Assembly (NCBI RefSeq): GCF_002994745.2
Contig: NC_037088.1
Coordinates: forward strand, 63,134,397-63,198,396
Direction of reading: 5' to 3'
Source: Rosa chinensis
Taxonomy: Eukaryota > Streptophyta > Magnoliopsida > Rosales > Rosaceae
Length of the DNA stretch: 64,000 nucleotides
A program made the translations under genes and the position numbers. Numbering within the stretch: the stretch's first letter is position 1; each line of letters begins with the position of its first letter. Under the pieces are notes generated by a model. It searched no databases. It saw only the letters and a list, made by a program, of their open reading frames with translations, and was not told where the DNA came from. Shown here in pieces: positions 33,552 to 46,027 of the stretch.

Positions 33552-35462
33552 CTACCCACTTGGGTGCCAATAGGGATCAAAATGCAGACCAATGGAAGAA
33601 ATCAAAGGCATCCCTTTTGAGTCTTTAATTCTAATTCTTACAATTTGGCCATAGACTACCCCCCCTTCAAGTCTGTGAAGCCTCTTGTACCCCACTGTGG
33701 TTCCTTTTGCAACCCTCTTACCATCCACATAAATTTCATGCCTTTTGATTCTTTGGCCAAGCCCGATTGCCTCTTGAATCCTAATCACATTGAACCTCAA
33801 TCCTTTATCTCTGCCTCTAAATTCAATCCAATGCTCCTCTTTGTCACCATCCTTTGGAGCCCAATATGTCCACAAATGGTCATTGTCTAGCACATTTTCA
33901 GGTCCAAAACCTCCTCCTTTGCCTCCTCTTTGGCTACTCACTTTGATGAAGCATTTATCAGCTAAATTGCTAGAAAATATTGTGTCAATTGCACCTCTCA
34001 ATTCTCTGAGTCTTTGCACATCTGCTTTGGATATAAGTCCGGTCGAATTAGGAGGCACATTGAGTAACAGCACACAATTTCTTCCTACAGAGTTGTAGTA
34101 AATTTCAAGTAGCTTGCTTAGCTTCTTAGGCGACTCTGATTTGTGCCAAAACCATCCATTTCTTATCGAAACGTCACATTCTGGCGGCAACCAGTCTGTT
34201 CCTTGTGGATCACCAGTGTTGAGATAACTGCTTTCATTTGGAGTACATCGAATTAGGTGGTGATTTAGAAATGTCATTTTCTGCTTTAATTAGCATCAAT
34301 CAGTGACCATCCTCTTTACAGAATACACATCAAACCAACTAATCTCCAGCTATCAATTACTAGTTGGCAACTAAAAAACGCTTTGCTTTACAAAGTGCCT
34401 CGTATAATAGTTATTAAACAAAACAGAAATGGAAACACTTATAATGTGATAAACCAATAGAACAAGAAACCTAACAGATTGAATGAATGAGTGGTTTGAG
34501 TATGTGTTACTTACCCTTCAATGCTTGCATTCCCTATTGATAATGAACTCCGATTAATGGTGGACCAGCTTGTGCTTCCGGCAAAGCCTTTCTCATCGCC
34601 GACCCATCTAACATCCGGACCAGCATCTGAGAATATGTTAATGGAGCTCTGTAACTCCCTCACCATGGAGAACCAATCTGAAAAGTAATAGGACATGTTT
34701 GGTGCATTCGGACCCTTACTTCCATCGAACCAAATTTCTCTTACACTCCCGTACCTAACAAGAAAACAAAATTCAATAAAAATCTATACTTTAAAAAAAA
34801 AAAAAACAAGAAAACAAACTTCAAACCCTGGTGATCGTAAGCAACAATGTTGCTCATTTTATTACAAAGTACATCCTGATCAACAAGGATAATTTCTTTG
34901 CAAATGTTATGATCTACCTGCTGAGAAGTTCTTGTAATTGGGCCAAGTAGTACTGATTGTATGCTACCTCCTGACCGTATCTCCGGTCATGCCTATCCCA
35001 CGGCGACAGATAAAGCCCGACGTCAATGCCGTCACGTGTCTTGGCGGCAGTGACCAGCTCTTGAACAACATCACCATGGCCACTTTTCCAAGGACTACTC
35101 TCCACGGAGTGGTCAGTGTACTTTGAAGGCCACAAGCAAAACCCATCATGGTGCTTTGCAGTGAGTATCACTAGTGATATGCCTGCATCCGAAGCTGTTT
35201 TGACCCACTGGTTGGCGTCAAGCCCGGCCGGGTTGAAAATGGCCGGGCTTTCACGGCCGGTTCCCCATTCGGAGTCGGTGAAGGTGTTCACTCCAAAATG
35301 GAGGAACATTATGAGCTCCCTCTGTTGCCATTTGAGCTGGGAATATGTGGGAAGTGGTAGAATGGGTAATGGTGGTGTTGGGACTTGCTCAAGCCTTGAG
35401 ATGGTGAATGTGCAAAGTTGGAGGAATGTGAATATGCACACAGAGCGCCAGTGTGTAGCCAT
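33552..35462 (-). CDS. Alpha-L-fucosidase, GH29 (intact copy B, three exons)
   Basis: Exons 35462-34918, 34754-34515 and 34227-33552, GT-AG introns, 486 aa. The N-terminus MATHWRSVCIFTFLQLCTFT looks like a signal peptide, so it is secreted or vacuolar. The GH29 core has MFLHFGVNTF, TAKHHDGFCLWPS, SPWDRHD and EIWFDGSKG; the Asp of WFDG is the probable nucleophile. The third exon adds WLPPECDVSIR and a C-terminal discoidin-like region ending GLHFDPYWHPSG. Length agrees with Arabidopsis FUC1 (about 506 aa), which removes alpha-1,3/1,4-linked fucose from glycans. Three copies occur in the window, and only this one is uninterrupted. Confidence 0.93.
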
Positions 35463-36199
35463 GATGCCCTTTTCGTTTTCTTTGCTATAATGCTATTTAA
35501 TACGGCACTATTGGACTATGGAATTACAGTCATGCTTAGACGGGGACCATTTGAACCTAATCTTTTGCGAACTCCACCCACCCCATGAAATTTGGTACCG
35601 TATTTGAGCCCATTAATCCTATTAGATTTGGTGGAAACAGGGAAGCTGATTGTGATTCAAATCAGTGAGATATCATGAAATTACTTTAGGGATTCTTGGG
35701 TGGAGACCAAAGATAAAAGAAGATGAAGATGGATTATTCTGTGGGTAGAGCAGAGCCAAAACAGAGGGAGCTGATGAAAATTTTGAAATGTGAATGGGGA
35801 CCCAAGCGAAATGTAAAAGCTATGTTCTCCAAATGGAGAAGGCAAAAACTGATATGACACCAAGCACAATAAGCTTTTGGGCACTGAATGTTTTGTTTGG
35901 TTCTCTCTGTTTATTCATACAAGTCTTGTTGGTCTTCATTTGTATGATGCAATCATTCACGGGTTGCTTTGCTTTTACATCTGATCTGTGACCATTCGGT
36001 GGCTCAATTGTCTGAGCTCAACTTTCCCTAAAAGGACGGTTTGCGATCCATATGGTGAAGACTAAGTAGTGTAAATTAAATATCATGAAGGAATATCATG
36101 ATTCATAAAGGCCCTGAGCTTCATGATTTTATATATGGATAAGTTATTAAGAGTTGAGACACACTTTTCGACTTTAAGTATACTGATATATCGTGTTAT
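35463..36199. other. Upstream region of fucosidase B
   Basis: No gene recognised. AT-rich, with only short ORFs that lack recognisable domains. Confidence 0.5.
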
Positions 36200-36541
36200 A
36201 TTGACATTAGTTTTATAGCGGCGGAGGTTTTGGCAGTTATGACGGCTATTGAGCTTATTTTGATTCGTGATTGGAAGCACATTGGGTTAGACCTTGGCAA
36301 CTTCATGTTCGTTGGCTTAATTGTTTAAGTTACATCTCAAACATGACCTTTCAATCTTCTCATATTAATCACGGTACACTGGTTTTGTGAGATGTGCCCC
36401 CTCCTTTTATTTTGTCATATTGTAATAGTAGCAGTATGGGTCTTCCTCAGTTTCGATTTTGCTAGTTTTGGGTTTCGGTTTGGTCCCCCTCTCTTGTTAT
36501 TTAATTTTTCTTTGTTTAATTCCAAAAAAAAATTAAAAAAA
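36200..36541 (+). mobile_element. 5'-truncated LINE (non-LTR retrotransposon) 3' end
   Basis: Translation near 36219-36290 gives AAEVLAVMTAIELILIRDWK, and after a shift WLNCLSYISNMTFQSSHINH. These resemble the RNase H domain at the end of plant LINE ORF2. A TTTTGGGTTTCGG...CCCCC stretch and an A-rich tail (36523-36541) follow. Copia-3 is inserted in that tail, whose A-rich remainder continues at 46211-46228. Confidence 0.55.
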
Positions 36542-36549
36542 TTGTTTTC

Positions 36550-36727
36550 TGTTGAAAGATATCGACATAATGTGTGTCTCTACAAACTAGGATTTAGAGT
36601 TGTAATAGGAATGTGTTTGAGGTATTCAATTGTAATCGGATTCTATTACTTTTTGGGTACCTTGTAACTCCCTATTTAAAGGGCTCCTATTATCAATGAT
36701 AACACACAATTCTATTCTCCTACAACA
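36550..36727 (+). repeat. copia-3 5' LTR
   Basis: 178 bp, TGTTGAAAGA...CTCCTACAACA, with the TATA-like near-palindrome CCCTATTTAAAGGG at 36670-36683. The primer site CGTTATCAGCACG begins at 36728. Confidence 0.95.
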
Positions 36728-37168
36728 CGTTATCAGCACGAGTTCTAACCCTAGCTTCAGAAAAGAAAAGAAAAAACCTATAGCTTTTGAAAAAAAAAAA
36801 AAAAACACTTTTGTCTCTGCAGCAGAACACCGGCCTCCCTTACTCTGCACACCGGCCTCCCTTGCCTGCGCACCCGCACTGCACAGCAGCCCCCGCTGTT
36901 TCCTTCCACCCTGCCGCACCTCCCTGCTGCACAACTGCCTGAGCCCAAGCACCTGCAGCAGAAGCAGCAGCCTCCCTACAGCCCTCCTGCCGCTCCCTAC
37001 GTCCTGCCCCCAGCAGCCCAAGCCGCCAGCACATCGAAATGCAGCAGCACCAGCCTCCCCCACCTGCTCAACAGTTGATCGCTGCAAGGAGAAGAACCAG
37101 AAGAAAGAAAGAGGGAGAAGAACCAGAAGAAAGAAAGAAGAAAAAAAAAAAGGGACCCGGCCGGCCCC

Positions 37169-37200
<32 letters not shown>

Positions 37201-37465
37201 GAAAAAGGAGAAAAAAAAAGGGAAGGGAGAATGGCAGCCCACCAACTGCAAATTTTCCGACCAGATTCCAGCGATCTTAATTTAGCTACACGCCTGCATC
37301 AACACGCGCGTGTCTTTAAGCCAAGAACAATCACGTAAGTTTTTATAATTAAGGTTGTTGCTTTCTTGTATTTAAATTCCTTTTATTTTCTGCATAATAT
37401 TAGAATATATGTTGCCAAATGATTTTGAGTATTTAACAAAGCGGAATTGTGGGGATTCACGCTTA

Positions 37466-37544
37466 ACGAACTAAGAGTGTTCGTACGAACTAAGAGTGTT
37501 CATGTGAACTAAGAGTGTTCACAATGCTTGGACTAAGAGCGTCC
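37466..37544 (+). repeat. copia-3 array of four hairpins with loop TAAGAGY
   Basis: ACGAAC-TAAGAGT-GTTCGT (37466-37484), ACGAAC-TAAGAGT-GTTCAT (37485-37503, one mismatch), GTGAAC-TAAGAGT-GTTCAC (37504-37522) and GGAC-TAAGAGC-GTCC (37530-37544). Ends about 160 nt before the gag ATG, as in copia-2 and copia-4. Confidence 0.75.
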
Positions 37545-38151
37545 GTAAGCATCAAATTGTGACCATATTAAAACATCATTGTTGGTCTAATCCAAAAGAG
37601 ATTCTTGGAAATTGATTTCTTGGTAGCATAGCTCGGAAATCTTATTATTTTAGTTTTCGTGGAAGTTTAGCTCCGAAACTAATATATCTTCTATTCTTAT
37701 TTTCAGGATGTCGAATGAACCTAGACTCGACTTTCTCATGCTTGACTCAACAGACTCGAATTACCACAGTTGGGTAACCGATGTTGAGAACCATCTCACT
37801 TCAAAGGGAATATTACCCATAATCCAGGCACCTAACCCGGATCTTATGTTCAACTGAACATCTACAAAGCATGCTCAAGCAGTTATCTTGATGCGACGCC
37901 ATATGGATAAGGCACTCATATTGGAGTATATGTCGATCAAGAATGCAAGAGAGCTATGGGTAGCGCTAGAAGAGCGCATTGGCAATGTCCAAGATTCCCT
38001 CCTCCCTGACTTGAAGGTTCAATGGAACAATCTGCGCTTTGCTGACTTCAAGTCTGTTGCTGAATATAATTCAGAAGCTCTTCGCATACAGTCCATGTTA
38101 AGGTTTTGTGGACAACCTGTCACAGAGCAAGAGCTAATTGAGAAAACTCTC

Positions 38152-39991
38152 TGATTACACGCATTTTTATACGTGTAATTATATCTAAAATACTAGAATT
38201 AAGCTAATCCTCGAGTTAATTATTATGTAATTAATTTATTTTTATTTATTGTGTAGGAAATAAGAGGAGTTGCGGAAACGAGAGAAAATGGAGTAAAATT
38301 GGAACAAATTGGAGTTTCCGAGAAAATGACGAAATAATCAATGAGGGTCAACATGGTCAACGCCATCAAGGGAGTGGAATCCAATTGTCTCTTATAACAT
38401 ATGCGGAAGTGTATTGAGAAGAGAGAAGAAGAAAGCAAAAAGAAGGAAGAAGAAAAGAAGAAAAAAAAAAAGACAAGAAAAAGAGAAAAGATAAGAAAGA
38501 AAGAAAAAAATTAATAATCAGCATTTGCTGACGTCATGATGACGTCAGCACCAGCTTTTTTATTTCCTTTCTTGCCCTCCCCTCCCCACGGGCACTCTCC
38601 ACCATTTCTCTTTCCTTTTCTTTTTATTTTCTCTCCTTTTTCCTTTTCTTCCTATCACTTCTTGCCACGTGGCCTTATACCCATTCACTTCTTTTTTTTG
38701 CAGCCACACCACCGTGACCCCATATATATATATATATATATACCCCTCATCTGCAACAAACCTACCTCACCCAAGAACAGCCGCACCACACCAAATAGAG
38801 GCAGCCCCTTTGGGCTGCTCTCTTTTCTCATTCTCTTCTCCTATCCTCTCCTCCTCCCTTTTTATTTTCTTTAGTTTTATTTTGGGAATTTTGAAAGACA
38901 CACTCAAGGCTTTAAGAGAATCATCATCAAGAGTACCACACCTCCATTTTGGGTAGTTGGGTGAAGAAATCACTTGGTTCATACTAGCCCATAGCTAGAA
39001 GTGAGCCAAGTTAACCCTCCCCTCTCTTCCTTATTATCTATTCCATAATTTTATTTGCTATTGATGATGTATTTAACTATGGATAGTGAGTAGTTCAATT
39101 TTGGGAGTTAGGGTTGTGAAGCCCTAACTCATCTTGTATAAATATTGATGCTTTAATTTTAATAAATGCAATTTCCATTGTGTATGCTTTAAATCCGAAT
39201 TTATTGGTCCTTAGAAGCATGTTTCTAGGCTTTGTCACCCTTTGAAATTATGTTGTGGGCAATTGTGATGAATGGATTGATAAATTGAAAACTTATTGGT
39301 CTTGTTGCATCTAGAATTTAAGTGTGGTAACCATTAGCTAGCTTAATTGTAGCTAAGCTTGCTTGGGTCTCTATTATCTTGCACTCTAGGCCTCTAATTT
39401 TGGATATTGCGGCCTTAACCTGCGTAATACCCAAGTTAGAGAGTTGATTGTGGCCCTAACCGGCATAATCGATACACCGAAAAGATAATTGGTTTAGTAG
39501 CCTTAACCGGTACTAGATACGGGACTCGACACATATAGGAAATGCATGCATTTGTGAAATTGGCTTCGATATTTGCAAGATAGTTAGTGTGAATCACCCG
39601 ACACTCCCATGTTCCCATTAATTTGAAAACCCAAATTTAATTTTCTAGTTCGTTAATTAGTTGTTTAGTTTACTTTTCGGTTGCGTTTAATTTAGTTGAT
39701 TTCCAATTCAAAACCCCCTACAAATTTAGACTCATTTGTGCATATCCACCGCTAGGCTCTTAGTTTTGATTAGGCTTTGGTGAAAACCAAAGCCGAGCAT
39801 TGCTAAGGCTTGGTGCCTTAGATTAGCCTTTTTATTCACTTTATTTTTATTTGGTTTGCTTAGTGACTTTAGTTCCGACCACCCAAGGATTGTGGGTTAG
39901 CCACTAATCCCCGTGGTACGATAAACTTTGGGCATAATATTTCCCTATCTTGACAATGATACGTACGCTTGCGTAAATGTGCATCAAGTCA
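38152..39991 (+). mobile_element. Solo LTR, 1,840 bp, nested in copia-3 gag
   Basis: Starts TGATTACACGC, ends CATCAAGTCA, flanked by CTCTC (38147-38151 and 39992-39996). The 3' half (from about 39100) is close to the second solo LTR at 40241-42134; the 5' half is diverged. No internal domain, so the element was lost by LTR-LTR recombination. It contains an (AT)n run near 38723-38741 and a palindromic TGACGTCATGATGACGTCA at 38529-38547. Confidence 0.88.
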
Positions 39992-40240
39992 CTCTCTCCA
40001 CCTTCCCTATTTCAGCCATTATGGTATCAAAGCAATACCGTACTGAAGTCAATGCTGGACGGACCACTAGGTTCCATCAGCTTATTAATATTCTATCTGT
40101 AGCTGAGAAACATGATAACATACTCATGAGGAATTATAATTCAATACCCATTGGAACTAAGAGCGTTCATGAGGCGAATTATAATGCACCCAAATGAGGG
40201 CGCAAGGAGCGGTACCCTAAGAATGGGGGACAAGAGGGAC

Positions 40241-42134
40241 TGATTATACTCATTTATATGCGTGTAATTATATCTAAAACACTATAAATAAGCTAATTCT
40301 CAAGTCAATTATAATGTAATTAATCTCTTTTTACTTATTTTGTAGAAAATAAGCGGAACTGCGGAAACGGAAGAAATTGTGCGAAAGTGGAGCAAATTGA
40401 AGTTTTCAACAAGGAGACGAAATTGTCGACAGTCAACTCTGGTCATCGCGAAGAAAAGAAAAAGAATAATAATATTTGTGTCAGAATTAATTGGTTTAAT
40501 TGCCTAGCTTAATTAACCAAACCTTAGGTTAATTAGTGCAAGCATGCACGTGCAGATTGATATAATAGGTTGATTACCAATCCAACCTTGACACATGGCA
40601 TATGCAATTATCCATCAGGTGGTGCTGCACATGCAATTGTTTTCTAATTAACATAGACCACATTTCCACGCTGACCACCATCTTTATCCTTTTTCCCTTC
40701 GACCAAAACGACACAGTTCGGATAGAGTTATCCCTTCTTCTCTATTTAAAAGCAGAGACCACGACCCTATTCTGGGCTCTCAACCTCCACAGCCGCACCT
40801 TTTCTCTCAAAACCAGCCGCACACCCCAGAATCCCAGATCCCCTTCCTCTCAACGCACACCACCATAGTGAGATTCTCCCCTATATTATTTTTCTCCCTT
40901 GCTGCTGCACACCACCAACACATCTCCACATCTAATTTATTTTCTTTTCACTCACACCCATCTATTCTAATCCTCATCAATTTGAAGGAGCTTCAAAAGG
41001 AAAAACACTTCAAGCATAAAGAGTTTAATCACCACTTGGGTAAAAAGGAGAGATTATAATTCCAAGGCTTGTTATGTTTGCTTTTTAGCATTTGTAACTT
41101 GTCTTGGTTGTTTTTCCCTCTTCTATACATTTTCCTCTTTTGTTTGTATGAAATTGATGGAATTGATGATGTATATATTTATGGGTAGTGAGTAGAAATT
41201 TTGTTGGGGGTTAGGGTTGTGAAGCCCTAACTCATCTTGTATAAATATTGATGCTTTAATTTTAATAAATGCAATTTTCATTGTGTATGCTTTAAATCCG
41301 AATTTATTGGTCCTTAGAAGCATGTTTCTAGGCTTTGTCACCCTTTGAAATTATGTTGTGGGCAATTGTGATGAATAGATTGATAAATTGACAATTTATT
41401 GGTCTTGTTGCATCTAGGATTTAAGTGTGGTAACCATTAGCTAGCTTAATTGTAGCTAAACTTGATTGGGTCTCTATTATCTTGCACTCTAGGCCTCTAA
41501 TTTTAGATATTGCGGCCTTAACCGGCGTAATGCCTAAATTAGAGAGTTGATTGTGGCCCTAACCGGCATAATCGATACACCGAAATGATAATTGGTTTAG
41601 TAGCCTTGACCGGTACTAAATACGGGACTTAACACATATAGGAAATGCATGCATTTATGAAATTGGCACCGATATTTGCAAGATAGTTAGTGTGAATCAC
41701 CCGACACTCCCATGTTCCCATTAATTTGAAAATCAAAATTTAATTTCTTGCTTGATAATTAGTTGTTTGCTTTTATTTTAGTTTGCATTTAATTTAGTTA
41801 ATTCCCAATTAAAAACTCCCAAACAAAATTCTACCTTCCATTGTGAATGACTCATTTGTGCATATCCACCACTAGGCTCTTAGTTTTGATTAGGCTTTGG
41901 TGAAAACCAAAGCCGAGCATTGCCGAGACTTAGTGCCTTGTAAATATTTTATTTTACTTTATTTTATTTTTATTTATTTTCTTTTTCTTTTCTTTGTTTG
42001 CTAAGTGTCTTTATTTCCTATTACCCAAGGATTGTGGGTTAGCCACTAATCCCCGTGGTACGATAAACTTTGGGCATTATACTTCCCTATCTTGACAACG
42101 ATACGTACGCTTGCATAAATGTGTATCCAAGTCA
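40241..42134 (+). mobile_element. Solo LTR, 1,894 bp, same family, nested in copia-3 gag
   Basis: Starts TGATTATACTC, ends CCAAGTCA, flanked by GGGAC (40236-40240 and 42135-42139). Same orientation as the one at 38152 and only 249 bp away from it. Shared features include GTGGGTTAGCCACTAATCCC and CTTGACAA(T/C)GATACGTACG near the 3' end. Confidence 0.88.
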
Positions 42135-42596
42135 GGGACGTATGAGTCCATATAACCGCCCTAACCAGGAAGGAAACCGCAAGTTTGGTGTGGATACACT
42201 TGGGAGAGGGGGTCGTGGTATCCCTATCCGTAATGGTGGCTCAATGGGTCGTGGTGGTGGCACCAACCCTCCTAGGGAACGCCCGCAACGTGCACAACGT
42301 GTACCTCAATTAAAGGGAGGCAACCGCATTGATGAGTGTCATCGATGTGGATCAATTGAGCATTGGTTCAAGCAATGCAAGGCAAGCAAGGAACTAGCTG
42401 CAAGCTACAGGGCATATAGAGACATGAGAGAGCAAGAAGTGTACCTTGCAGAAGAAGAAGAAGATGGTGGAGATGTCAATCTCACCATAGAGGACTTCAA
42501 AGCTGAAGATGAAGTGCACATGGATGCAACAGACTTTGATTAGATTAGTCCTTTTTATTTTTCCAAGAACTTTTGTAATGGCAATTTGCCTTAGTC

Positions 42597-42740
42597 AATA
42601 AATGACAATTATATTAACTCTTTCTTATGTGGCAGACCCAATAAAATGTGATGTCTAGGAAAGTCATTGAGATTCTTGGTACTTAAGAGAGCCTCGCTCT
42701 ACCAACATCTCTCTCTACTTTCCTGGTCATATTTTATTGG
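42597..42740 (+). promoter_or_regulatory. copia-3 gag-pol spacer: AATAAA and conserved stem-loop
   Basis: AATAAA at 42597-42602, about 54 nt after the gag stop. Arms CCAATAAAATGTGA (42638-42651) and TCATATTTTATTGG (42727-42740) pair over 14 positions with one G-U. The loop holds GTACTTAAG and CTCGCTCTACC. Confidence 0.6.
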
Positions 42741-42852
42741 AGTTACCAAACGGATAGAGTGACTACAATGTGTCTTACTTTGATTTTATTTTGGATTAGA
42801 CTTTGGAAACTTTGATGTAATCATTGGCTATTAATAAAGTGTCAATTCTTTT

Positions 42853-45839
42853 ACTTAATGTCTTGGACATACCTTAATTCGAACTTTATATAGCCAATAG
42901 TTTTCATGTGGAAACACATTATGAGAATGGACAGAGTTCTTTTGCATCACCTCTAATGACTACGGACATAAACGAGTATTAGAGAAACTTATGTGTCGCT
43001 CTAGTGGGTTGTATGCAACCACTATTTGAGTTATTGAATCCAACTATGTCATGAGAGATGACTTATGGGATTTTGGCACATATAGGCTTTGACATGATGA
43101 TCCGTGTATTAAAGACTTACACAGACATCCATTTTCAGAACGAAGAAAAGTAAGAACCAAGAATTGGTTCGAGGAGCTGCACATGTGCCTCATGGCGCCA
43201 TGATTGTGCAAAGACAGGCCATACATGGCCAGTGCCGCCTACCCCCTGCGGTAAATACATGGCATTGACGCCATAAACTCCTCTCTCTACTTCTCAAGTC
43301 TATTGTGACACTATGGCTTCACCAAAACTTTTATTGGTTGATTATAAAGCCCATGTTTCGTTCTGTAAAGCCTGTTATTTAGGATTGAGACCATCCTATG
43401 CAAAGAAGATTGAGGAAATAATTCCATTCTCACAAAGAATCTAAGGGAATTCTATGGATTTGATCAACCAACTTGCGGACCATGTAGATGTTTTATGGTG
43501 TTGGTTGATACGCAAACACGCTGGTCACGTGTTGTGCCATTATCCACTCGTAATGCTGCTTATACTACACTCCTAGAACATAACATATGGCTACGGGCTC
43601 ACTACCCAGATCATCCCATTCAGTCAATTTGACTTGATAATGCTAGAGAGTTTACATCTACAGTTTTCGATGACTGTTGCGTATCATTGGGTATTGATAT
43701 CAAGTATCATATTCCCATGTACACACCCAATTGGTCTCGCGGAAAAGCCACCATTAAACGACTACAATGGTAGCCCGGACATTGGTAATGCGCACCAATA
43801 TTTCCGCTTGGGTTATGCAATAACGCATGCAGCTATGCTAATTCGTCTACGACTCATAGCAGCCACTCAACTTTTATTTGTGTTACAGCTAGTGACTGGG
43901 TTCGAGTTTAATATCTCGTATTTATGCATATTTGAGTGTGCGGTTCATGTGCCAATTGCGTCGCCACAGCGCATCAACATGAGTCATTGCAACGAATGCA
44001 TATATATATATATATATATTTGTTGGACATGAGTCTCCAACTATAAGTCCGCTATGTAGAACCCTTGACAGGCGATCTCTATTTCGCTGGATTTGCGAAT
44101 TGTCACTTTGATGAGACAGTCTTCCAGTCGTTAGGGGGAGATTAGAACGTCAATGTTCAACATAAACGAAAGGAATTGTCGTGGTCTGTCCCCACTATGT
44201 CTCATCTTGATCCCCTAAAAGTGACGAGATCACATATACCTGCTGCAAACATGCCTGCAAGGATTGATGTCCCACAAGAGGACATGGTTCCACCCAGAGA
44301 AGATGGGTACTGCACCACTATCATGGATGGTAGTATGGTGACGCCACAAAGGTGGCATAATGGCGTCATAGGCCATGGGTTCCGCTAGAGAGAGTAGGAG
44401 ACCCATAGGTTCGATGGATTCTCGCCCTAAGAAGAGAGCGAGTTTGGCACAACTTGATCCATTGATCATTGATACTCATAATCCGTCTCATGAGAATATT
44501 TTGGATTGTGGTTATGTCCAAGAGACATCGTTGGGGGACGCCTCAATGTTAGAACCAATTCCTGAAAATATAGAGATCTCTACGAACTACACTAGTGTAC
44601 ATGAGGACGTGGAATTATTGAGACCAATGACATCGAACCTTACTCCGTTAAAGAATGCCAACGTAGAGAAAATTGGCCTAAATGGAAAGATGCGATCCAG
44701 GTTGAATTGGATTCACTAACGAAGAGGAAGGATTTCGTGCCTGAGATGCCAACACCTCCTAACATAAAACCTATTGACATTAATAGGTCTTCGTTAGATA
44801 GCGTGATGAGAAAAAGAGATGGTAATCTCACCTTATGGCGCAAGGTTTCTCACAACGCCCTGGAATCGACTACGAGAAAACATATTCTCTCGTAATGGAT
44901 GTCATTGCACTCCACTACCTTACCAGTTTGGTAGTTTCCAAATAACTGAACATGCAGCTTACGAATGTGGTCACTACGTATCTCTATGGGGATCTAGATA
45001 CATAATATAATGAAGGTTCTTGTGGACTTTATTTACCCAAGTCAAGTGGCTCTAGACCACGGAACGCATTTGCAACGAGGTTGAAATGCTCACTAAAATG
45101 ACTACTTGATTGGGAAGGGATATGATGAACTATGCCCACGCGTTTCCATGACAAGTTATGGATTTGCAATTGTCGCGGTTTATGTTGATAAACATATTTG
45201 GAACCCTTGAGAGTTAAGGGAAACCGCTGAACACCTGAAATCCGAGTTTGAGAGGAATGACCTTGGGAGAACACGGTTTTGTCTAAATTCAGAACTTGTA
45301 TACCGTGTCAAGAGACATTTTTGATAAAGTCAAAGATGCACCATGGTCGTCTGTAGTCTTGGCCCTAAAAGGGATCCATTTCGTCCCAGGGATGATGACG
45401 AAGACGTGTTAATAGCAGAAGTGCTCACTTATGTACAATAGGAGCATTATTGTACTTAGCACAATACAAGACCGGACACCTCAATTATTATGAACTTGTT
45501 GGCTAGATATAGCCCCGCGCCAACGCAACACCATTAGATTGGTATAAAGACAATCTTTCGATATTTGAGAGGTACGATTGATATAGGCTTGTTCTATCTC
45601 TACAGAGAAAAGAGATGACGGAAGTGTGGGATCGGACCCCACAAGGCAAAATGCCACCTTTCGTGCTCCTCCTCCCCTCCATCGAAATGACAACAAGCAT
45701 TTCTAAATATTGAAATGAACCAAATCCGATCAGAGGATAATGTAGCGGACTTATTTACTAAGTCGTTACCAAAATCCACTTTCGAGAAACATGTGAAGAG
45801 CATCGGATTGAGAAAGTTATCCGAACTCCCATCATTGTA
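42853..45839 (+). pseudogene. copia-3 pol remnant
   Basis: It starts near ATGTCTTGGACAT, and the protease is missing. Then come the GAG-pre-integrase part (near 42925-43135), a GC-rich insertion with GGCGCC motifs (about 43160-43330) also present in copia-4, integrase remnants (43380-44050), an (AT)n run at 43999-44018, the acidic linker (44400-44700), RT remnants (44700-45300) and the end of RNase H (45700-45839, LRKLSELPSL). Stops and shifts occur throughout. Confidence 0.85.
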
Positions 45840-45918
45840 GCAATCAGGGGGAGATATTGACATCATGGGGAGGCATGATATCTACATGTTCGATCTCGAA
45901 GAGTGAAGGACGTGTTGT

Positions 45919-45990
45919 GCTCTTTTTGTCCTTCGACCAGGGTTATTTTTGTCCCATAGGGTTTTTGTTACCTGACAAGGTTTACAATTA
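45919..45990 (+). repeat. Conserved copia 3' noncoding block (copia-3)
   Basis: Single copy of the CTTCGACCAGGGTTATTTTT / GTTACCTGACAAGG block seen three times in copia-1. Confidence 0.7.
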
Positions 45991-46027
45991 AAGCGTCATC
46001 ACCAAGTTTGAGCGGCACAAGGGGGAG

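Larger units (their letters stand above)
37708..42543 (+). pseudogene. copia-3 gag, split by two solo LTRs
   Basis: Pieces: 37708-38151 (MSNEPRLDFLML..., with a stop near 37857), 39992-40240 (LSTFPISAIMVSKQYRTE, stop near 40195) and 42135-42543 (Gly/Arg-rich region, zinc knuckle CHRCGSIEHWFKQC, end MDATDFD). Joined across the insertions, the order equals copia-2 gag. Confidence 0.9.

Noticed and set aside
36696..37280. 194-aa Lys/Pro-rich ORF
   Set aside because: Made of A-runs and C/T-rich leader repeats of copia-3. It starts at the LTR end and has no domain.
39100..39900. Repeated sequence at 39100-39900 and 41180-42080 taken as a tandem gene duplication
   Set aside because: It is the shared 3' half of two solo LTRs, each with its own target duplication.
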